A stretch of 64,000 nucleotides of DNA from Crenalkalicoccus roseus (GTDB taxonomy: Bacteria > Pseudomonadota > Alphaproteobacteria > Acetobacterales > Acetobacteraceae). A program made the position numbers and the translations under genes. The stretch is taken from NCBI RefSeq assembly GCF_004761865.1, contig NZ_SJDM01000002.1, forward strand, positions 1 to 64,000, read 5' to 3'. A model generated the notes under the pieces. It ran no database searches. It worked only from the letters and a program-made list of their open reading frames with translations, and had not been told where the DNA came from. Shown here piece after piece: positions 8,086-17,555 of this stretch (the stretch's first letter is position 1; each line of letters opens with the position of its first letter).

Positions 8086-10236
8086 ATGGCCAGCGCCGCC
8101 ACCCAGACGCTCGCATCGCCCCTCAGCCCGGCGGCCAGGCTTGCCGGCCTGTTCGAGGCGGAGCGCCTGCGCCTCGCACCCTGGCTGGCGATTGCCCTCG
8201 GCCTCGGCATCGCCGCCTATTTCGCCCTGCCGGAGGAACCCGACCCGGCCTGGCGCTGGGCCGCCCTGCCCCCCCTGCTCCTGGCGCTGGCGCTGGCGCC
8301 GCGTGCCCCGCTCGCCGCGTGGTGCGCCGGCCTGCCGGCGGCGGCAGCGTTGGGCGCAGCCGTGGCCTCCTGGCACGCCGCGCGGCAGCCGCCGATGCCG
8401 GATCTGCCGCGCGGCGCCGTCATCGTCTCGGGCGTGGTGACGCGGGTGGAGCTGCTGCCGGAGGGGCAGCGCATCACCCTGGACGCGCCGCGGCTGGACG
8501 GTGGGGAGCCGCTGGCGCGACACCTGCGGATAAGGCTGCGCGCCACCGATCCGGTCCGGCCACGCCCGGGCGAGCGGCTGCGCGTGCGGGCGCTGATCCG
8601 TCCGCCCGCCCCGCCAGCCTATCCGGGCGGCTGGGACTTCCAGCGCGCCGCCTGGTTCGGCGGCCTCGGCGGCAGCGGCTTCGCCCTCGGCATGGCCGAG
8701 CTGGAGGCGGAGGAGCGGGGGCGCGCCCCGCCCCTTGCGGCGCTGCGCGCGGATATCGAGGCGCGCGTCGCCGCCGCCCTGCCCGGACCGACGGGCGGCG
8801 TGGCCGCGGCGCTGCTGACCGGCGGGCGCAGCGCCATTCCGGCCCCCGACCTCGCGGCGCTGCGGGATGCGGGGCTCGCGCACTTGCTCTCGGTCTCCGG
8901 GCTGCACATCGGCATCGTGTTCGGCGTCAGCTTCGCCGTGGTGCGCCTGGCCCTCGCCGCGCTGCCCTGGGCGGCGCTGCGCCTGCCGGTGAAGTCGGTC
9001 GCGGCGGTGGCGGCGCTCGCCGCCGGCGGGTTCTACATGCTGCTGAGCGGGGCCCAGGTGCCGATGCAGCGCAGCTTCGCCATGGCGGCCCTGGCGACGC
9101 TGGCGCTGCTGACGGGGCGGCGGGCGCTCACCCTGCGCGCCTGGGGCCTCGCCTTCGCCGGGGTGCTGCTGATCGAGCCGGTGGCGCTGCTCGGCCCGAG
9201 CTTCCAGATGAGCTTCGCCGCCGTGCTGGCGCTGATCGCCGGCTGGGAGTGGCTGCGCCCGCGCCTCGCCCGGACGGGGGGCGCCTCGCGGCGGGAGGCA
9301 TGGCGGCGCCGGCTGCTGCTCGGCGCCTTCGGCATCGCCGCCACCTCGCTACTCGCCGGCGCCGCGACCACGCCCTTCGGCCTGCACCATTTCGGCCGCC
9401 TGCAATTGTACGGCGTGGCGGCGAACATGCTGGCGGTGCCCATCACCTCCCTGCTCGTGATGCCGGCGGGGATGCTGGCGGTGGCGCTGATGCCGCTCGG
9501 GCTGGAGGGGCTGGCCCTGGCGCCGATGGGCTGGGGGGTGGAGGCGATACTCCGGGTCGCGCGCCAGGTCGCCTCCTGGCCCGGCGCCGCCTTCTCGGCC
9601 CCGCCCATCCCCGCCTGGGGCCTCGGGGTGACGGCCTTCGGCATGGCCTGGCTCTGCCTGTGGCGGGCGCGGTGGCGGCTGCTCGGCCTGCCGCTGATCG
9701 CCGCCGGCCTCGCCAGCGCCGCCGCGGTGCGGCCGCCCGACCTGCTGGTCTCGGCGGATGCGCGGCTGATCGGGCTGCGCAGCGCCGAGGGCCTGCATCT
9801 GCAGCGCCTCTCCGGCGCCTCCTCCCTGGTGGCCGAAAGCTGGCTGCGCCTCTATGCCGAGGCGGCGGCGCGGCCCCTGCCGAGAGAGGGGGAGGCGGGA
9901 GAGGGCGCCATCGCCTGCACCGCCGGCGCCTGCTGGTTCCGACCGCGCTCCGAGGGTGCGGTCGCGGTGCTGCTGCGCGGCGGCCCGGCACGCGAGGCCT
10001 GTGCCGGCGCGGCGCTGGTGGTCTCCGCCGAGCCGGTGCGGGGCCGCTGCGCCGCCCGGGTGGTGGACCGGTTCTCGGTCTGGCGGGAGGGCGCGCATGC
10101 GGTCTGGCTGGAGGCGGACGGGGTGCGCGTGCTGAGCGACCGGGCCTGGCGCGGCGACCGGCCCTGGGTGCCGCCCCCGCCACGGCCGCGCGGCGCGCGC
10201 GAGCCGCCGGCCGCGACGATACCGGAGGATGGCTGA
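8086..10236 (+). CDS. comEC: ComEC/Rec2-family DNA uptake channel protein
   Basis: Polytopic inner-membrane protein of the family that moves single-stranded DNA into the cytoplasm during natural transformation. The 716-residue product has N-terminal membrane segments, the DUF4131 soluble region (about 90-220), then the competence domain with the signature HLLSVSGLHIG near residue 270 and many hydrophobic helices up to about residue 560. The C-terminal 160 residues are soluble but show none of the HxHxDH metal-binding motifs of the metallo-beta-lactamase domain found in longer ComEC proteins. ATG 8086 was preferred to the upstream in-frame start because it begins the conserved region. In alphaproteobacteria comEC often neighbours lexA and gltX, as here. 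Confidence 0.9.
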   Translation: MASAATQTLASPLSPAARLAGLFEAERLRLAPWLAIALGLGIAAYFALPEEPDPAWRWAALPPLLLALALAPRAPLAAWCAGLPAAAALGAAVASWHAARQPPMPDLPRGAVIVSGVVTRVELLPEGQRITLDAPRLDGGEPLARHLRIRLRATDPVRPRPGERLRVRALIRPPAPPAYPGGWDFQRAAWFGGLGGSGFALGMAELEAEERGRAPPLAALRADIEARVAAALPGPTGGVAAALLTGGRSAIPAPDLAALRDAGLAHLLSVSGLHIGIVFGVSFAVVRLALAALPWAALRLPVKSVAAVAALAAGGFYMLLSGAQVPMQRSFAMAALATLALLTGRRALTLRAWGLAFAGVLLIEPVALLGPSFQMSFAAVLALIAGWEWLRPRLARTGGASRREAWRRRLLLGAFGIAATSLLAGAATTPFGLHHFGRLQLYGVAANMLAVPITSLLVMPAGMLAVALMPLGLEGLALAPMGWGVEAILRVARQVASWPGAAFSAPPIPAWGLGVTAFGMAWLCLWRARWRLLGLPLIAAGLASAAAVRPPDLLVSADARLIGLRSAEGLHLQRLSGASSLVAESWLRLYAEAAARPLPREGEAGEGAIACTAGACWFRPRSEGAVAVLLRGGPAREACAGAALVVSAEPVRGRCAARVVDRFSVWREGAHAVWLEADGVRVLSDRAWRGDRPWVPPPPRPRGAREPPAATIPEDG

Positions 10237-10348
10237 AGCGGATCGCGGGGGGGCGGAAGCGGGCGGACCGTGGCGCCGCTCCGCAAGCAAGGGGATGAAG
10301 CCGTTGCCGGGGGCATGGCCAGGCGGAAACGGCATCGGGGAAGCGAGG

Positions 10349-11101
10349 ATGCAGGACGTTCTTTCGCCACCGGATACGATGATGGCGGTATCGCCCGACC
10401 TCCGCATCGAGGTCTCGGGCGAGGCGCCGCCCGTGCCGCCGGCGCTCGAGCCCGCGATCGCCGCGGCCTGGGAGGCAGCGCAGCGGCGCGCCGGCGGGCG
10501 GCTGTTCAACGGCCGCGTCTTCTCGGTGGAGAGCGCGGAGCCGCACCTTCTGCGCGGCCACCTCGCGGAATACCGGCTGGTCGTCGCCGGCTTCGCCGAT
10601 CCCGCCCTCGCGGCAAGGCTCGGCCTGCGCCCGCTCGCGGTCTGCGGCGTGCTGCGCACGCCGGATGGCGTGCTGTTCGGCCGCCGCACGCCGCGCGCGA
10701 CCTACGAGCCGGGGCTGTGGCAGATGCCCCCGGCCGGCAGCGTGGATGCCTCGGCGGTCCGGGAGGGGCGGGTTGACCCCCTGGCCCAGATCCGCACCGA
10801 ATTCGAGGAGGAACTCGCCCTTCCCTGGGGCGTGGTGCGCCGGGCGCGGCCCTTCGCCCTGGTCCGCGCCGGCAGCACCGGCGTGCATGACCTCGGCATC
10901 GTGCTGGAGACGGAGGCGCGGTTCGCGACCATCCTCGCCCGCCAGCGCCATGCCCGCACCGTGGAGTACACCGCCCTGCGGGTGGTGCCGGAGGCGGCGC
11001 TACCCGCCTTCTGCGCCGCCGAGGGGCGGGCGATGGTCCCGGCCGCGCCGCTGTTCCTGGCCGCGCTCGGCCTGCTGCCCGGGGCGGGCGTGCCTCAGTA
11101 G
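10349..11101 (+). CDS. Nudix-hydrolase-like protein
   Basis: A 250-residue protein with an N-terminal region of about 95 residues and a C-terminal Nudix-like fold. Residues after [17 protein letters not shown] align with the first strands of Nudix enzymes. A degenerate Nudix box follows (GSVDA... then TEFEEELAL), in which the consensus Arg is Thr and the late Gly is Ala, while the metal-binding Glu pair is kept. Catalytic activity on a nucleoside diphosphate substrate is therefore uncertain. The start could also be ATG 10379 or 10382; 10349 lies close behind a GGGGAAGCGAGG stretch. Its last 7 bases overlap the end of lexA tail to tail. A diphosphatase acting on an unknown substrate is an inference. 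Confidence 0.7.
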   Translation: MQDVLSPPDTMMAVSPDLRIEVSGEAPPVPPALEPAIAAAWEAAQRRAGGRLFNGRVFSVESAEPHLLRGHLAEYRLVVAGFADPALAARLGLRPLAVCGVLRTPDGVLFGRRTPRATYEPGLWQMPPAGSVDASAVREGRVDPLAQIRTEFEEELALPWGVVRRARPFALVRAGSTGVHDLGIVLETEARFATILARQRHARTVEYTALRVVPEAALPAFCAAEGRAMVPAAPLFLAALGLLPGAGVPQ

Positions 11102-11820
11102 CGGCGCAGCAGCCCCACCAGCCTGCCCTGCACCTTCACCCGGTCGGGGCCGAAGATGCGGGTCTCGTAGCGCGGGTTGGCGGCCTCGAGCGCGATCGAG
11201 TTGCCGCGCCGGCGCAGGCGCTTCAGCGTGACCTCGGCCTCGTCCACCAGCGCGACCACGATGGCGCCGTTCTCCGCCGTGTCGGCACGGCGGATGATGA
11301 CGGTGTCGCCGTCGAGGATGCCGGCCTCCACCATCGAATCGCCGGCCACCTCGAGCGCGTAGTGCTCGCCATTGCCGAGCAGGGCGGCCGGCACCTCGAC
11401 ATTGGTGCCCTGGTCGCGCAGCGCCTCGATCGGCAGGCCGGCGGCGATGCGGCCATAGAGCGGGAGCTGCACCGCCGCCGCCTCGTTCGCGGCCTTCTGC
11501 ACGCCGGACAGATGCGCGGCGAAATTGCCGCGGATGACATTGGGGGCGAAGGCGCCCTCGCGCGGCGCCGTGTCGGGCGCGCCCTGCGGGCGGCGCGGCG
11601 TCAGCGTGTCCGGCAGGCGGATCACCTCGAGGGCCCGGGCGCGGTGCGCGCGGCGGCGCAGGAAGCCGCGCTCCTCCAGCGCCGTGATCAGGCGGTGGAT
11701 GCCCGACTTGGACTTGAGGTTCAGCGCCTCCTTCATCTCCTCGAAGGAGGGGGAGAAGCCGGTCGAGCGCAGATGCTTGTCGATGAAGATCAGCAGCTCG
11801 TGCTGCTTGCGCGTGAGCAC
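11095..11820 (-). CDS. lexA: LexA SOS repressor
   Basis: Transcriptional repressor of the DNA-damage response that self-cleaves when RecA is activated. The 241-residue product has the N-terminal winged helix ([16 protein letters not shown], then [21 protein letters not shown]) and a C-terminal S24 peptidase domain. The cleavage bond is Ala127-Gly128 (RIAAGLP), the nucleophile Ser162 (GDSM) and the general base Lys200 (VTLKRL). I chose the GTG at 11820 over the upstream ATG 11847 because GGAGGG lies 7 bases before it and the protein then begins exactly at the family N-terminus. Two LexA-type operators lie upstream at 11879-11918, so the gene should be autoregulated. Confidence 0.96.
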   Translation of the reverse strand: MLTRKQHELLIFIDKHLRSTGFSPSFEEMKEALNLKSKSGIHRLITALEERGFLRRRAHRARALEVIRLPDTLTPRRPQGAPDTAPREGAFAPNVIRGNFAAHLSGVQKAANEAAAVQLPLYGRIAAGLPIEALRDQGTNVEVPAALLGNGEHYALEVAGDSMVEAGILDGDTVIIRRADTAENGAIVVALVDEAEVTLKRLRRRGNSIALEAANPRYETRIFGPDRVKVQGRLVGLLRRY

Positions 11821-11878
11821 CTGGAACCCTCCATGGCCTCGCCCCACCCGCCTGGCTGCGGCGGTGCCGGGGCCTTCG

Positions 11879-11918
11879 GAACAAACGGGAAACCCGATGG
11901 CGTGTTCTAGGTTGGTTC
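11879..11918 (-). promoter_or_regulatory. lexA SOS operators (LexA boxes)
   Basis: GTTC-TAGGTTG-GTTC at 11904-11918 is a perfect match to the alphaproteobacterial SOS box GTTC-N7-GTTC. A second, imperfect box reads GAAC-AAACGGG-AAAC at 11879-11893 on the plus strand (one mismatch to GAAC-N7-GAAC). Both are in the 137-base gap between the moeA stop and the lexA start, 59 to 98 bases before the GTG. This arrangement indicates LexA autorepression and a lexA transcript independent of the moaC-moeA operon. Confidence 0.85.
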
Positions 11919-11957
11919 CGGCCGGCGCGTCAAATGTTTTTCGCGAGGATCGGCCGC

Positions 11958-13163
11958 TCAGATGCCGAGATCGCCGAGCGGAATCACCTCCACCGCCGCG
12001 CCCTCGGGCAGCGCCGGCGCGTGCGGCGGGCGCAGGATCAGCGCCTCGGCCCGCGCCATGGTCTTGAGCATGGAGCTGTCCTGCACCGGGAAGGGGGTCG
12101 CCACCGGCGCGCCATCCGGCGCCGCCTCCAGCCGCGCGCGCAGATGGTCGAAGCGCCGGTCGTTCTCCGGCAGCGGCGCGCCGGCGCGGGCGGCGAGGGT
12201 GCGCGGCGCCGCGCCCGGCAGGCCGGAGAGGCGCTCGAGCGCCGGCAGCAGGAACACCACGCCGCAGACCAGCGCCGAGACCGGGTTGCCGGGCAGGCCA
12301 AGCACCGGCGTCTGGCCGAGCCGCCCCCAGATCAGCGGCTTGCCGGGACGCATCGCGATCTTCCAGAAATCGAGCGCGAAGCCCTGCGGCCCGAGCGCGC
12401 TCTGCACCAGGTCGGTGTCGCCGACGCTCGCTCCGCCGGTGGTCACCAGCAGGTCGCAGGCCCGCGCCGCGGCGGCGGCCTCGGCGATGGCGCGCGAATC
12501 GTCGGGCACGATCGGCAGCACCAGCGGCTCGCCCCCGCCGGCGCGCACCAGCGCCGCCAGGGCATGGGCGTTGCTGCTGACGATGCCGCCCGGCGGGATC
12601 GGCTCGCCGGGCAGCGCGATCTCGTCGCCGGTGGCGAGGATGCCGATGCGCGGCGCCCGGTGCACGGCGAGCCAGGGGTGGTTCGCGGCGGCGGCAAGGC
12701 CGATGTCGCGCGCCGTCAGCCGCCGGCCGGCGGGCAGCACCTCCTCGCCCGCCGCGAAGTCGAGGCCGCGGCGGCGGATCCAGCGCCCCTCGCGCACCGT
12801 CTCGCGCACGGTGACCGTTCCCCCCTCCGCCTCCGCGTCCTCCTGCAGCAGGATCGCGTCGGCACCGGCGGGCACGAAGCCGCCGGTGAGGATGCGCACC
12901 GCCTCGCCGGGACCGACGCCGCCGGCGAAGGGGTGGCCCGCCGGGGCGGCGCCGATCACCCGCAGCCGCGCGCCCTGCACCGCATCGGCAGCGCGGACCG
13001 CGTAGCCATCCATCGCCGAGACGTCGGCGGGAGGCTGGGTGACGCGGGAGAGCACGGGCCGCGCCAGCACCCTGCCCCAGGCGGCAGGCAGCGGCAGCGT
13101 CTCGGCCGGGGTGGGCCGCAGGGCTTCCAGGATGCGCCGCCGCGCCTCCTCGACCGCGATCAT
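11958..13163 (-). CDS. moeA: molybdopterin molybdenumtransferase
   Basis: Inserts molybdenum into adenylylated molybdopterin to complete the molybdenum cofactor. The 401-residue protein has the MoeA hallmarks: [10 protein letters not shown] near residue 48, the [20 protein letters not shown] segment, the MoCF-biosynthesis domain with [19 protein letters not shown], and [11 protein letters not shown], and a C-terminal beta-barrel. The start codon overlaps the moaC stop as ATGA (13163-13160), so translation is coupled. It ends 137 bases before the SOS-controlled lexA start. Confidence 0.95.
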   Translation of the reverse strand: MIAVEEARRRILEALRPTPAETLPLPAAWGRVLARPVLSRVTQPPADVSAMDGYAVRAADAVQGARLRVIGAAPAGHPFAGGVGPGEAVRILTGGFVPAGADAILLQEDAEAEGGTVTVRETVREGRWIRRRGLDFAAGEEVLPAGRRLTARDIGLAAAANHPWLAVHRAPRIGILATGDEIALPGEPIPPGGIVSSNAHALAALVRAGGGEPLVLPIVPDDSRAIAEAAAAARACDLLVTTGGASVGDTDLVQSALGPQGFALDFWKIAMRPGKPLIWGRLGQTPVLGLPGNPVSALVCGVVFLLPALERLSGLPGAAPRTLAARAGAPLPENDRRFDHLRARLEAAPDGAPVATPFPVQDSSMLKTMARAEALILRPPHAPALPEGAAVEVIPLGDLGI

Positions 13164-13636
13164 CCTTCCGCCTCCCAGTCGCCGGACCGGCCGCCGGACT
13201 TGCGCGCGAGGCGCACCGCCTCGATGCGCATGCCGCGATCCAGCGCCTTGCACATGTCGTAGACGGTCAGCGCGGCGACGGTGACGGCGGTCAGCGCCTC
13301 CATCTCCACGCCGGTGCGGCCGGTGACCTTCACCGTGGCCTCGATCTCCACCGCCTCGGGCGGCGCCGGGACGAGGTCCACCGTCACCTTCGAGAGCATC
13401 AGCGGGTGGCAGAGCGGAATCAGCTCGGCGGTGCGCTTGGCGCCCATGATCCCCGCGAGGCGGGCGACGCCGAGAACGTCGCCCTTGCCGACCCCTCCCT
13501 CCCGGATGCGGGCGAGGGTCTCGGGCGCCATCACCACGCGCCCGCGGGCCACCGCCACCCGCTCCGTCTCCGCCTTGGCGGAGACGTCCACCATGGCGGC
13601 GCGGCCCTGCTCGTCGAAATGCGTGAAGCCGGCCAT
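13160..13636 (-). CDS. moaC: cyclic pyranopterin monophosphate synthase
   Basis: Converts (8S)-3',8-cyclo-7,8-dihydroguanosine triphosphate to cyclic pyranopterin monophosphate, an early step in molybdenum cofactor synthesis; it acts as a cytoplasmic hexamer. The 158 residues show MVDVSAK near the N-terminus, [18 protein letters not shown], the active-site EVEALTAV-type block as EMEALTAV, and [10 protein letters not shown] with the catalytic Lys and Asp. Length is standard. It sits 9 bases after trpC and overlaps moeA by four bases, within the trpGDC-moaC-moeA operon. Confidence 0.95.
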   Translation of the reverse strand: MAGFTHFDEQGRAAMVDVSAKAETERVAVARGRVVMAPETLARIREGGVGKGDVLGVARLAGIMGAKRTAELIPLCHPLMLSKVTVDLVPAPPEAVEIEATVKVTGRTGVEMEALTAVTVAALTVYDMCKALDRGMRIEAVRLARKSGGRSGDWEAEG

Positions 13637-13645
13637 GGCGGGGCC

Positions 13646-14472
13646 TCAGAGGGCGTGGACCAGGGCGCGGGCGGCGGCGGCGACGTCCGGCTGGCGCATC
13701 AGGTGCTCGCCGACCAGGATGCAGCGCGCCCCGGCCGCCGCCATGCGCCGCACGTCGGCCGGGGTGCGGATGCCGCTTTCCGCCACCGGGATACGGTCGG
13801 CCGGGATCAGCGGCACCAGCGCCTCGGAGGTGGCGAGGTCGGTGCGCAGCGTGCGCAGGTCGCGGTTGTTGACGCCGATCAGCCGCGTCTCCAGCGCCAG
13901 CGCGCGGTCGAGCTCGCGCCGGTCGTGCACCTCGGCGAGCACCGCCATGTCGAGGGAGCGGGCGACGTCCTCGAGCTCGTGCGCCTGCTCGTCCGACAGC
14001 GCCGCCATGATCAGCAGGATGGCGTCCGCGCCCATGGTGCGCGCCTCGAACACCTGCCAGGGATGCACCATGAAGTCCTTGCGCAGCACCGGCAGGGCGC
14101 AGGCGGCGCGGGCCTTCCTCAGATGCTCGGGCGCGCCCTGGAAGTACGGCGCGTCGGTCAGCACGGAGAGGCAGGTGGCCCCGCCCGCCGCATAGTCCCG
14201 CGCCAGGGCGGCGGGGTCGAAGGGGTCGCGGATCAGGCCGCCGGAGGGGGAGGCGCGCTTGATCTCGGCGATCAGCCCGACCCGCCCCTCGGCGACGGCG
14301 CGGCAGAGCGCCTGGGTGAAGCCGCGCGGCGGCGCCGCCGCCCGCGCCTGGCGCTCGATCTCGGCCTGCGGCAGGGCGGCGGCGCGCTCGCGCACCTCCT
14401 CGTACTTGTCGGCGAGGATGCGCGCGAGGGTGTCCGGCATCCTGGCCTCGGGAAGGGCGATCTGGGGGGCGT

Positions 14473-14476
<4 letters not shown>
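13646..14476 (-). CDS. trpC: indole-3-glycerol phosphate synthase
   Basis: Closes the indole ring from 1-(2-carboxyphenylamino)-1-deoxyribulose 5-phosphate, the fourth step of tryptophan synthesis. The 276-residue TIM barrel carries [13 protein letters not shown] (catalytic Lys), [32 protein letters not shown] and [10 protein letters not shown], all family signatures. The ATG at 14476 overlaps the trpD stop as ATGA. A second in-frame ATG at 14440 ([16 protein letters not shown]) lies nearer the conserved start and remains possible. It is the third gene of the leader-controlled trp operon. Confidence 0.96.
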
Positions 14477-15494
<1,018 letters not shown>

Positions 15495-15498
<4 letters not shown>

Positions 15499-16088
15499 GC
15501 CGGCGCTCCCACCCGCACCCGGGCCAGGGAGAGGAAGTTGCGCAGGATGTCGTGGCCGTGCTGGCTGGCGATGCTCTCGGGATGGAACTGCACACCCCAG
15601 ACCGGCAGCTCCCGGTGGGCGAGGCCCATGACGAGGCCATCCTCGGTCCAGGCGGTCGCCTCCAGCGCTGGCGGCAGGTCCGCCCGCCGCACCACCAGCG
15701 AATGGTAGCGGGTGGCGCGGAAGGGGCTCGGCAGGCCGGCGAAGACGTCGCTGCCCCGGTGGTGGATGTCCCAGACCTTGCCGTGCACCGGCACCGGGGC
15801 GCGCTCGACCGTGCCGCCGAAGGCCTGGCCGATCGCCTGGTGGCCGAGGCAGACGCCGAGCAGCGGCACCCGCGCCGCCGCCGCCGCGCCGATCAGCGGC
15901 AGGCAGATGCCGGCCTCCCTCGGCGTGCAGGGGCCGGGGGAGAGGACGATCGCCTCCGGCCGCCGCGCCAGCGCCTCCTGGCTGGTCAGCGCGTCGTTGC
16001 GGTGGACCTCCACCTCCACCCCGAGGTCGCCCAGGAAGTGATAGAGGTTGAAGGTGAAGCTGTCGTAATTGTCGATCAGCAGGATCAT
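15495..16088 (-). CDS. trpG: anthranilate synthase glutamine amidotransferase subunit
   Basis: Class I glutamine amidotransferase that supplies ammonia to TrpE. The 197 residues begin [20 protein letters not shown] and carry the Cys80-His169-Glu171 triad in GVCLGHQA and VQFHPES. It could also serve aminodeoxychorismate synthase (PabA role), which cannot be excluded from sequence. It is not adjacent to trpE: an amidohydrolase, a leader peptide and a 39-residue ORF lie between. It overlaps trpD by four bases. A copy of the dispersed repeat stands 62 bases ahead of its start. Confidence 0.94.
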
Positions 16089-16149
16089 GGGTTGGGGACT
16101 TTCCTGCCGGGGCCGGGCACGGTCAAGCGAGGGGGCGGCGGCCCGCCCG

Positions 16150-16167
16150 GAGCGGATCCCGTCCGGG
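16150..16167 (+). repeat. REP-like element core inside the trp operon
   Basis: GAGCGGATCCCGTCCGGG matches the core consensus of the dispersed repeat and is followed by GCGGAACCGCCC, a short hairpin. It lies between the 39-residue ORF and trpG, where it could act as a processing or stabilising hairpin on the trp mRNA. The rest of 16089-16270 shows nothing else recognisable. Confidence 0.5.
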
Positions 16168-16270
16168 CGGAACCGCCCGCCACCAGCTCTCGCTTGGTGC
16201 GACCCGCGCCCGCCGCCGTCCGTGCGGCGAAGCCGGGCGCGCGGAGGCACGCCTGCCGCGCCCCTTGGCC

Positions 16271-16390
16271 TCACCGCCCGTCCTGCCGCGGCGGGGCGGC
16301 GGCGGGCTCGGGCCGCTGCGTGTCGGCGGGCGGCGGGGGTGGCGCGGGCGGGTCGGTGATCACGTCGAAATCGTAGTCGCTGCGGGGCAT
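16271..16390 (-). CDS. 39-residue proline-rich protein ahead of trpG
   Basis: A very short ORF from ATG 16390 to TGA 16271. AGGAGG stands six bases before the start, one of the best ribosome binding sites in the window, so it is very likely translated. The product starts [15 protein letters not shown], an acidic N-terminus, followed by proline runs ([11 protein letters not shown], then EPAAAPPRQ) and ends DGR. No known domain is recognised, and the sequence looks unstructured. It is the first gene after the trp-type leader peptide and hairpin, and so should be made when tryptophan or charged tRNA-Trp is low. A regulatory or structural role near anthranilate synthase is possible but unproven. 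Confidence 0.6.
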   Translation of the reverse strand: MPRSDYDFDVITDPPAPPPPPADTQRPEPAAAPPRQDGR

Positions 16391-16463
16391 GGCGGGCCTC
16401 CTTCGGCTCCGCCGCCACCGCCGGCGGGATCTCGTGCGACCAAGGAAGGGCCCAGGGACACGA

Positions 16464-16486
16464 AAGCCGCCAGCTTGTGGCGGCTT
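16464..16486 (-). terminator. attenuator hairpin of trpGDC leader
   Basis: On the minus strand, AAGCCGCCA and TGGCGGCTT are perfect 9-base arms around a CAAGC loop, followed by TCGTGTCC. The hairpin starts about 25 bases after the leader peptide stop codon. A segment overlapping the end of the leader ORF (minus strand CCCGGCGGCC, complement of 16514-16523) can pair with the GCCGCC of the 5' arm, which would give the competing antiterminator. The U tract is short, so termination may be partial. Confidence 0.6.
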
Positions 16487-16510
16487 CGGGTCTCTGCTGC
16501 GCGCGAGTGC

Positions 16511-16570
16511 CTAGGCCGCCGGGCTGTGCCAGCGGTACCAAAATCGCGCGATGATCACGGGCCGGATCAT
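16511..16570 (-). CDS. tryptophan/aromatic leader peptide
   Basis: A 19-residue [22 protein letters not shown], has two Trp codons (residues 11 and 14) next to Phe and Tyr, ends in TAG 16511-16513 and is followed by the hairpin at 16464-16486. Trp codons are otherwise rare, and the position upstream of trpG, trpD and trpC fits transcription attenuation as in enterobacterial trpL and rhizobial trp leaders. Ribosome stalling at the FWYRW run under tryptophan shortage would favour the antiterminator. The clustering of all three aromatic residues could make it respond to aromatic supply more widely. No strong ribosome binding site is visible before the ATG. Confidence 0.65.
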   Translation of the reverse strand: MIRPVIIARFWYRWHSPAA

Positions 16571-16620
16571 GCGCCAACCATAGCGCCGCCGGGCGCGCGC
16601 GCAAGCCTCTCCGTGGCCGC

Positions 16621-17484
16621 TCAGAAGCCGTAGAGCCGCGCCGGGTTGTCCACCAGGATGGCGCGGCGCTGCGCCTCCTCCGGCGCCCACTGCGCCAGCA
16701 GGTCGAGCAGGTGGCCGTCATCCGGGACCTCCTCCGGCGTGCGCAGCGAGGGGTGCGGCCAGTCCGTGCCCCAGACGCAGCGCCCGGGCGCGGCGGCGAT
16801 CATCGCCCGCGCCATCGGCAGCACGTCGGCATAGGGTTGGCCCGAGGAGGCGCGGTAGCCGCAGAGCTTGGCCCAGGCCCCGCCTTCCAGGAGGCGCAGC
16901 AGGGCGCGGAAGGCGGGGCTGTGGGCGCCGCCCTCTGCCGCCTTCACCCCGCCCATGTGGTCGATCACCACCGGCACCGGCAGGCGGGCGAGCAGCGGCT
17001 CCAGCGCCAGCAGCTCCGCGGCATGGGCATAGAGCTGCAGGTGCCAGCCGAGCGGGGCGATCCGCTCCGCAAGCCGCGCGATCTGCGCGGTCGGGACGCC
17101 GTTGCCGCTGACGGCGTTGACGCGCACGCCGCGCGCGCCGCGGCGGTGCATCTCGCGCAGCGCCTCGGCGTCGATGTCCTCCTCCACCACCACCACGGCC
17201 CGCGCGCGCTCCGGCCCGATCGCCTCCACGGCGTCGAGCGTCACCGCGTTCTCGGTGCCGTAGACGCTCGGCTGCACGATGACGGTGCGGGAGAGACCGA
17301 GCGTGGCGAGCAGTTCCAGATACTGCGCGATCGAGGCCTCGGGCGGGGTGTAGCCGCGGCCGGGCGAGAGCGGGTAGCGGTCGTAGGGGCCGAAGATGTG
17401 GCAGTGGCAGTCGGTGCCGCCGGGCGGCGGCCGCCAGTTCGGGCGGCTGGTCACGGGGCGGGGGCCGGGGCAGGGGCGGGTCAT
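16621..17484 (-). CDS. amidohydrolase family 2 protein (LigI/PDC-lactonase-like)
   Basis: A 287-residue TIM-barrel metal hydrolase. It starts with a basic segment and then [15 protein letters not shown] (metal-binding His-x-His), has HLQLYAH near residue 140, VVIDHMGGV, and ends [21 protein letters not shown]...NPARLYGF with the metal-binding Asp. This pattern matches the 2-pyrone-4,6-dicarboxylate lactonase branch of the amidohydrolase-2 family, which hydrolyses lactones in aromatic catabolism, but the substrate is not provable. It sits between trpE and the trpG leader, where the order in relatives is usually trpE-trpG, so it looks inserted. It is 71 bases after trpE. Confidence 0.85.
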   Translation of the reverse strand: MTRPCPGPRPVTSRPNWRPPPGGTDCHCHIFGPYDRYPLSPGRGYTPPEASIAQYLELLATLGLSRTVIVQPSVYGTENAVTLDAVEAIGPERARAVVVVEEDIDAEALREMHRRGARGVRVNAVSGNGVPTAQIARLAERIAPLGWHLQLYAHAAELLALEPLLARLPVPVVIDHMGGVKAAEGGAHSPAFRALLRLLEGGAWAKLCGYRASSGQPYADVLPMARAMIAAAPGRCVWGTDWPHPSLRTPEEVPDDGHLLDLLAQWAPEEAQRRAILVDNPARLYGF

Positions 17485-17555
17485 CGGCGTCGTCTCCTCC
17501 GGCCCGGCATCGGGCAATGCCGCCGCGGCGCTGTCAACGCGCCGCGCCCCGCCCG

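Noticed and set aside
11821-11847. ATG start of lexA at 11847
   Set aside because: Adds nine residues not in the family; the GTG at 11820 has GGAGGG at the right distance.
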